Part shown: in pieces, positions 27,042-29,666 of the stretch | How positions within the stretch are numbered: position 1 is the first letter of the stretch | How the letters are laid out: each line of letters opens with the position of its first letter | Origin: a virus | Direction: 5' to 3' (one strand) | IMG/VR virus record: IMGVR_UViG_3300022074_000259 | Coordinates: 1 to 29,666 of that record | Length of the DNA stretch: 29,666 bases | Notes under the pieces: model-generated | What the model was told of the DNA's origin: nothing | Databases searched by the model: none | What the model saw: the letters and a program-made list of their open reading frames with translations, nothing else | Program-made: the position numbers and the translations under genes

Positions 27042-27760
27042 TGGGATATTTTAGAGAATTACCAAATATATTATATCAATCACCATTACTTCATAAAAAT
27101 TCTTCAACAGATTTTATTAGTGTAAAAAATTTGTTTCGTAGAGCGAAACTCTACGATTATTTGAATGAAAATGTTTCAATATTTAATAAATTTGTAATAG
27201 GTGATGGTGATAGACCAGATACAATAGCAGAGTCTTTATATAATGACTCTTCATTAGATTATGTTGTTGTTCTTGTTGCTGGAATCACTAATATAAATCA
27301 CGAATGGCCACTTCAAGATTTTCAAGTTTACGATTATGCTTTACAAAAATATGGTGCTGAAAGTGAAATGTTTGAAAATCATCATTATGAAACCTTTGAA
27401 ATAAAAGATGATAAAGGAAGACAAATATTACCACCAGATTTAATTGTTGATAAAGATTTTAAAATAGATGGAAGTGCATTAAGATTTAATTCAACATACA
27501 CACTTATTTCAGAAGCAGGTAATACTCAATTAGATGATAAAAATGAATATACGGTATCAACAGATAATATTGCTCGTGCAGTGAGTAACTTTGAATATGA
27601 AATTTCTGAAAATGAAAAGAAAAGAGAAATTAATGTTTTAAGAAATGGATATCTTAGTATTTTTATTAATGATTTAAGAGATGTGGTTAAGTATGATAAA
27701 AGTTCTGGATATATAACTAATAATTTAGCGAAGACAGAAAATACAAACGTCATTTCATAA
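27041..27760 (+). CDS. 53: gp53 baseplate wedge subunit (239 aa)
   Basis: The N-terminal part (FRELPNILYQSPL...KNLFRRAKLYDYL...FNKFVIGDGDRPDTIAESLYNDSSLDYVVVLVAGITNINHEWPLQDFQVYDYALQKYG) matches the gp53/LysM-like wedge family: a short N-terminus, P--IA---YG/D--L-WVV and a following Trp-Pro. Gp53 is the last wedge protein to join and lets six wedges close round the hub. The C-terminal half is charged and less recognisable. It ends just before a hairpin terminator shared with gp32 coming from the other side. Confidence 0.88.
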   Translation: MGYFRELPNILYQSPLLHKNSSTDFISVKNLFRRAKLYDYLNENVSIFNKFVIGDGDRPDTIAESLYNDSSLDYVVVLVAGITNINHEWPLQDFQVYDYALQKYGAESEMFENHHYETFEIKDDKGRQILPPDLIVDKDFKIDGSALRFNSTYTLISEAGNTQLDDKNEYTVSTDNIARAVSNFEYEISENEKKREINVLRNGYLSIFINDLRDVVKYDKSSGYITNNLAKTENTNVIS

Positions 27761-27788
27761 AAAATGGGGTCAAATGACCCCTATTTAA
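27756..27788. terminator. bidirectional hairpin terminator between gp53 and gp32 units
   Basis: GGGGTCA (27766-27772) and TGACCCC (27775-27781) pair as a GC-rich stem, flanked by A-rich and T-rich runs on both sides. For leftward transcripts the stem is followed by T6 (complement of 27760-27765), a strong intrinsic terminator. The rightward tail (TATTT) is weaker. It overlaps the stop codon of the 22-aa ORF by one base. Confidence 0.8.
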
Positions 27789-27849
27789 AAATTAAGTTAA
27801 TCCAAGCTGCAATTACTAAAAGAGTAAGGCAGATTTGATTATATTTCAT
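27781..27849 (-). CDS. 22-aa hydrophobic microprotein coupled to gp32
   Basis: The ORF reads MKYNQICLTLLVIAAWINLI then FK. Its start overlaps the gp32 stop (TAATG) and the gp32 3' end supplies a GAGGAATA ribosome binding site. It has a single hydrophobic stretch of about 15 residues between Lys/Asn-rich ends, as in small one-pass membrane peptides. It stops exactly at the terminator hairpin. Function unknown. It might be a chance reading frame, but the coupling, good Shine-Dalgarno and perfect fit between gp32 and the terminator favour a real gene. Confidence 0.6.
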   Translation of the reverse strand: MKYNQICLTLLVIAAWINLIFK

Positions 27850-28736
27850 TATTCCTCTGCAAGTTTAGCAAAGTAAGATAGTGCATCATCCTCTTCTTCT
27901 GCAACTGCAGGAGTTGGTTTTGATACAGCAGCAGTTACTAACTCTTCTGCTTGACCACGATCATTATCTTCCTCTTCAAACTGTGGTGCAGCGGACTTCT
28001 TGTTTCCAAGAACATAATCTAGACGAGTCTTTAACTCATCATATGTCTTGAACTGGTCTGGTGCAACAATTTCAGCAAGTGAGAACTGTTTTTTCCAGAG
28101 TGATTCCATTGCATCATCGTCATCAAGTAAAGGACTTTGTGCAGCAAACTCAGAACTATCATAGTTTCTGTATCCTGCTACGTTCTTTGCTTTCAACTTG
28201 AAGTTAGCACCTTGCCAGAAATCGAATGGATCGATTGCTTCCTCGTCTTCAAACTCAGGTTGCATTGCTGCAGTAAGTTTGTCAAAGATTTTCTTCCCAT
28301 ACTTGTATAGGAATACTTTACCTTCGTTGTCAGGATTCGCAGGGTCTTTTACAACATAAATGTTGCTGACGTAAGTTAACTTACGCTTTTGCTTTCTTGC
28401 TGTTTCTTTTCCAGCATCAGTACCATTATTCCAGAGTAATGAGTTGTACTCAGAAACAGGGTCTTTCTGTCCAAGTGTTGTGAGTGAGTTCTCAATGAAC
28501 CATCCACCAGGTCCTTGGAATGCGTGTGAATATAGTTTTACAAATGGTAAATCTTCACCTTCGGGTGCAGGTAGGAATCTGATAACAGCATAACCGTTAC
28601 CTCCTTTGTCTACATCTAGCTTCCAGATACGGTCATCAGCGTTACCGCCCGTGTTGTTCATCTTCTCAACTTCTTTAACTAGTTTTGCTGTTAAAGAGCC
28701 AAGTTTAGACTGCTTTTTAAGGTCTTTAAAAGACAT
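27849..28736 (-). CDS. 32: gp32 single-stranded DNA-binding protein (295 aa)
   Basis: The N-terminal basic region (MSFKDLKKQSKLGSLTAKLVKEVEKMN) precedes the OB-fold core (WKLDVDKGGNGYAVIRFLPAPEGE, SNIYVVKDPANPDNEGKVFLYKYGKKIFDK, FDFWQGANFKLKAKNVAGYRNYDSS), all matching T4 gp32. The last 50 residues are acidic (EEEDNDRG, AEEEDDALSYFAKLAEE), as expected for the tail that contacts replication proteins. The T4 zinc cysteines are absent: the corresponding stretch reads ENSLTTLGQKDPVSEYN. A GAGG ribosome site lies before the ATG, and a perfect sigma70 promoter lies 38-66 nt further upstream. It coats ssDNA in replication, recombination and repair. Confidence 0.95.
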   Translation of the reverse strand: MSFKDLKKQSKLGSLTAKLVKEVEKMNNTGGNADDRIWKLDVDKGGNGYAVIRFLPAPEGEDLPFVKLYSHAFQGPGGWFIENSLTTLGQKDPVSEYNSLLWNNGTDAGKETARKQKRKLTYVSNIYVVKDPANPDNEGKVFLYKYGKKIFDKLTAAMQPEFEDEEAIDPFDFWQGANFKLKAKNVAGYRNYDSSEFAAQSPLLDDDDAMESLWKKQFSLAEIVAPDQFKTYDELKTRLDYVLGNKKSAAPQFEEEDNDRGQAEELVTAAVSKPTPAVAEEEDDALSYFAKLAEE

Positions 28737-28775
28737 TTAGATACCTCGGATAAATTGGATATTTTGGATAATTAG

Positions 28776-28804
28776 ATTATAACAGATTAAGAATCAATTG
28801 TCAA
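28776..28804 (-). promoter_or_regulatory. perfect-consensus sigma70 promoter for gp32
   Basis: On the minus strand, TTGACA (28799-28804), a 17-nt spacer and TATAAT (28776-28781). Both hexamers and the spacing equal the bacterial consensus. The -35 overlaps the end of gp33. It would give gp32 strong transcription by unmodified host polymerase. Confidence 0.85.
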
Positions 28805-29126
28805 TAGAGTTCTTAAGATTCTCGATAGTATTTGACATACCAGAGAATAATAACAACATATCAGTTCCTTCTGGGAAACCCATAAGTTCAACTGATTTTT
28901 GTAAATGAATCTTGAGTTCAATTGCTTCTGGGTCATCAGAGAGACTAATGCGAGTGTACATTACTTTTTGTCTTTCTAATAATTCAGTAAGTCTTTCTAT
29001 GTGGTCAACTTTATCTTCACGACTAAAAGTTCCAAACTTCATTGCATTCTTGTAAATAGATAACTGCAATTCGTTTATCTCTTGTAGTTCTTCACGAACT
29101 ATGTTTGAATCGAAAAAATCACTCAT
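28794..29126 (-). CDS. 33: gp33 late transcription co-activator (110 aa)
   Basis: A small helical protein upstream of gp32 in the order 59-33-32 found in T4 and marine relatives. Marks include FGTFSREDKVDHIERLTELLERQKVMYTRI and the end segment LMGFPEGTDMLLLFSGMSNTIENL. T4 gp33 bridges RNA polymerase and the gp45 sliding clamp to activate late promoters, so this product would be expected to act on the TATAAATA-type boxes in the tail region. It overlaps gp59 by 8 nt. Assigned by synteny, size and familiar sequence. Confidence 0.82.
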   Translation of the reverse strand: MSDFFDSNIVREELQEINELQLSIYKNAMKFGTFSREDKVDHIERLTELLERQKVMYTRISLSDDPEAIELKIHLQKSVELMGFPEGTDMLLLFSGMSNTIENLKNSIDN

Positions 29127-29666
29127 TTACGATTTCCCGTAGTATTTTTTTAAAGTTGAATACATTAATATTTAGGAAAGGTTTATACTTCCTTATCTTC
29201 AAACTTACGGTTTCCCATACGGGATCGAGTAGTTTTTCATCAAACTTATCTGAAAACGCAAATATAATATCAAAGATAACAAATGTTTCTAATGATATAT
29301 CACCACCTAGAAATCTCTTCAATATAATCGGATGTCCTTTTCCACACTCAAACAACTCATCAAGTTTATATTCTTCCAATAATTTAGAACATTCTTCTTT
29401 AAACAGATAAGAAATACTCTGTTGTCTTCTTGTCCAATCTGCATATGTTCTTTCACCAGAATTGATAATCTCACCTATCCATAGGTTCTTTGGATTATCT
29501 GTGGTCACAAAGTTTGCTAATAGAAAATCAACAATCTGGTCATCAGAATATTTTCTCGATGTTTTCTCGAACCAATACTTATCTTTCCTTTTATTAAAGG
29601 ATGTCATAGTTGCACGAGATTTACCACCATACCTAAAAAAGTCATACTTACGGTTCGTAAAATGAC
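29119..29666 (-). CDS. 59: gp59 helicase loader, 5' end outside the window
   Basis: NKRKDKYWFEKTSRKYSDDQIVDFLLANFV, WIGEI and the C-terminal RFLGGDISLETFVIFDIIFAFSDKFDEKLLDPVW...KIRKYKPFLNI match T4 gp59, which loads the gp41 helicase onto gp32-coated forks. The ATG at 29607 is not the true start: the frame stays open to the window edge, and the extra residues (KYDFFRYGGKSRAT before MTSF) line up without gaps with KYDVIKY... of T4 gp59 as recalled. The gene is therefore partial here. It overlaps gp33 by 8 nt. Confidence 0.9.
   Translation of the reverse strand, partial: HFTNRKYDFFRYGGKSRATMTSFNKRKDKYWFEKTSRKYSDDQIVDFLLANFVTTDNPKNLWIGEIINSGERTYADWTRRQQSISYLFKEECSKLLEEYKLDELFECGKGHPIILKRFLGGDISLETFVIFDIIFAFSDKFDEKLLDPVWETVSLKIRKYKPFLNINVFNFKKILREIVNE

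Noticed and set aside
29462-29665. Plus-strand ORF at the right edge
   Set aside because: It is antisense to gp59, whose frame is supported by sequence similarity through the same region.

Overview
The window looks like part of the late structural region of a marine T4-like (contractile-tailed) phage. It is AT-rich and tightly packed, with 1- to 8-base overlaps between many genes. It carries recognisable counterparts of T4 genes 59, 33, 32, 53, 48, 4, 54, 26, 27, 5 and 10. The relaxed cyanophage-style versions of these proteins (gp32 without zinc cysteines, pectin-lyase-like wedge fibre, many 2-oxoglutarate/Fe(II) oxygenases) point to a phage of Prochlorococcus/Synechococcus or of SAR11 (Pelagibacter). 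No host-derived marker in the window decides between them.

Layout from the right end: gp59 (helicase loader, cut by the window edge), gp33 (late transcription co-activator) and gp32 (ssDNA-binding protein) form a leftward replication/transcription block. gp32 has a perfect sigma70 promoter (TTGACA-17-TATAAT). It is followed by a coupled 22-residue membrane microprotein and a hairpin terminator shared with the converging gp53. A short rightward operon (gp4, a 115-aa unknown, gp48, gp53) runs from 25103 to 27760. It diverges from the leftward tail operon at about 25.1 kb, where two mirrored late-promoter-like TCTAAATA boxes face each other.

The long leftward region (25071 to 11) first builds the tail tip: gp54-like tube initiator, gp26 chaperone, a 59-aa ORF reachable from gp26 by a probable programmed -1 frameshift, two related tape-measure-like proteins, a gp27-like hub, a gp5-like OB-fold protein without lysozyme, a separate beta-helical needle, a 1088-aa gp10-like wedge/fibre and a 346-aa structural protein.

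From 11.8 kb to 0.5 kb comes an array of five collagen-like fibre genes (712, 411, 215, 852 and 370 aa) with different C-terminal tips. Four predicted 2OG-Fe(II) oxygenases from three sequence types, plus small accessory proteins, are interleaved with them. I read this as a candidate phage collagen-fibre system with its own hydroxylation enzymes. Synteny and motifs support it; the substrate relationship is inference. Two small unknown genes with their own sigma70-like promoter close the left end.

The two most notable signals are the gp26 frameshift site (slippery U UUU UUC, 7-nt spacer, 9-bp stem, -1 ORF) and the collagen/oxygenase array with its conserved collagen interruptions and 99-bp DNA repeats.
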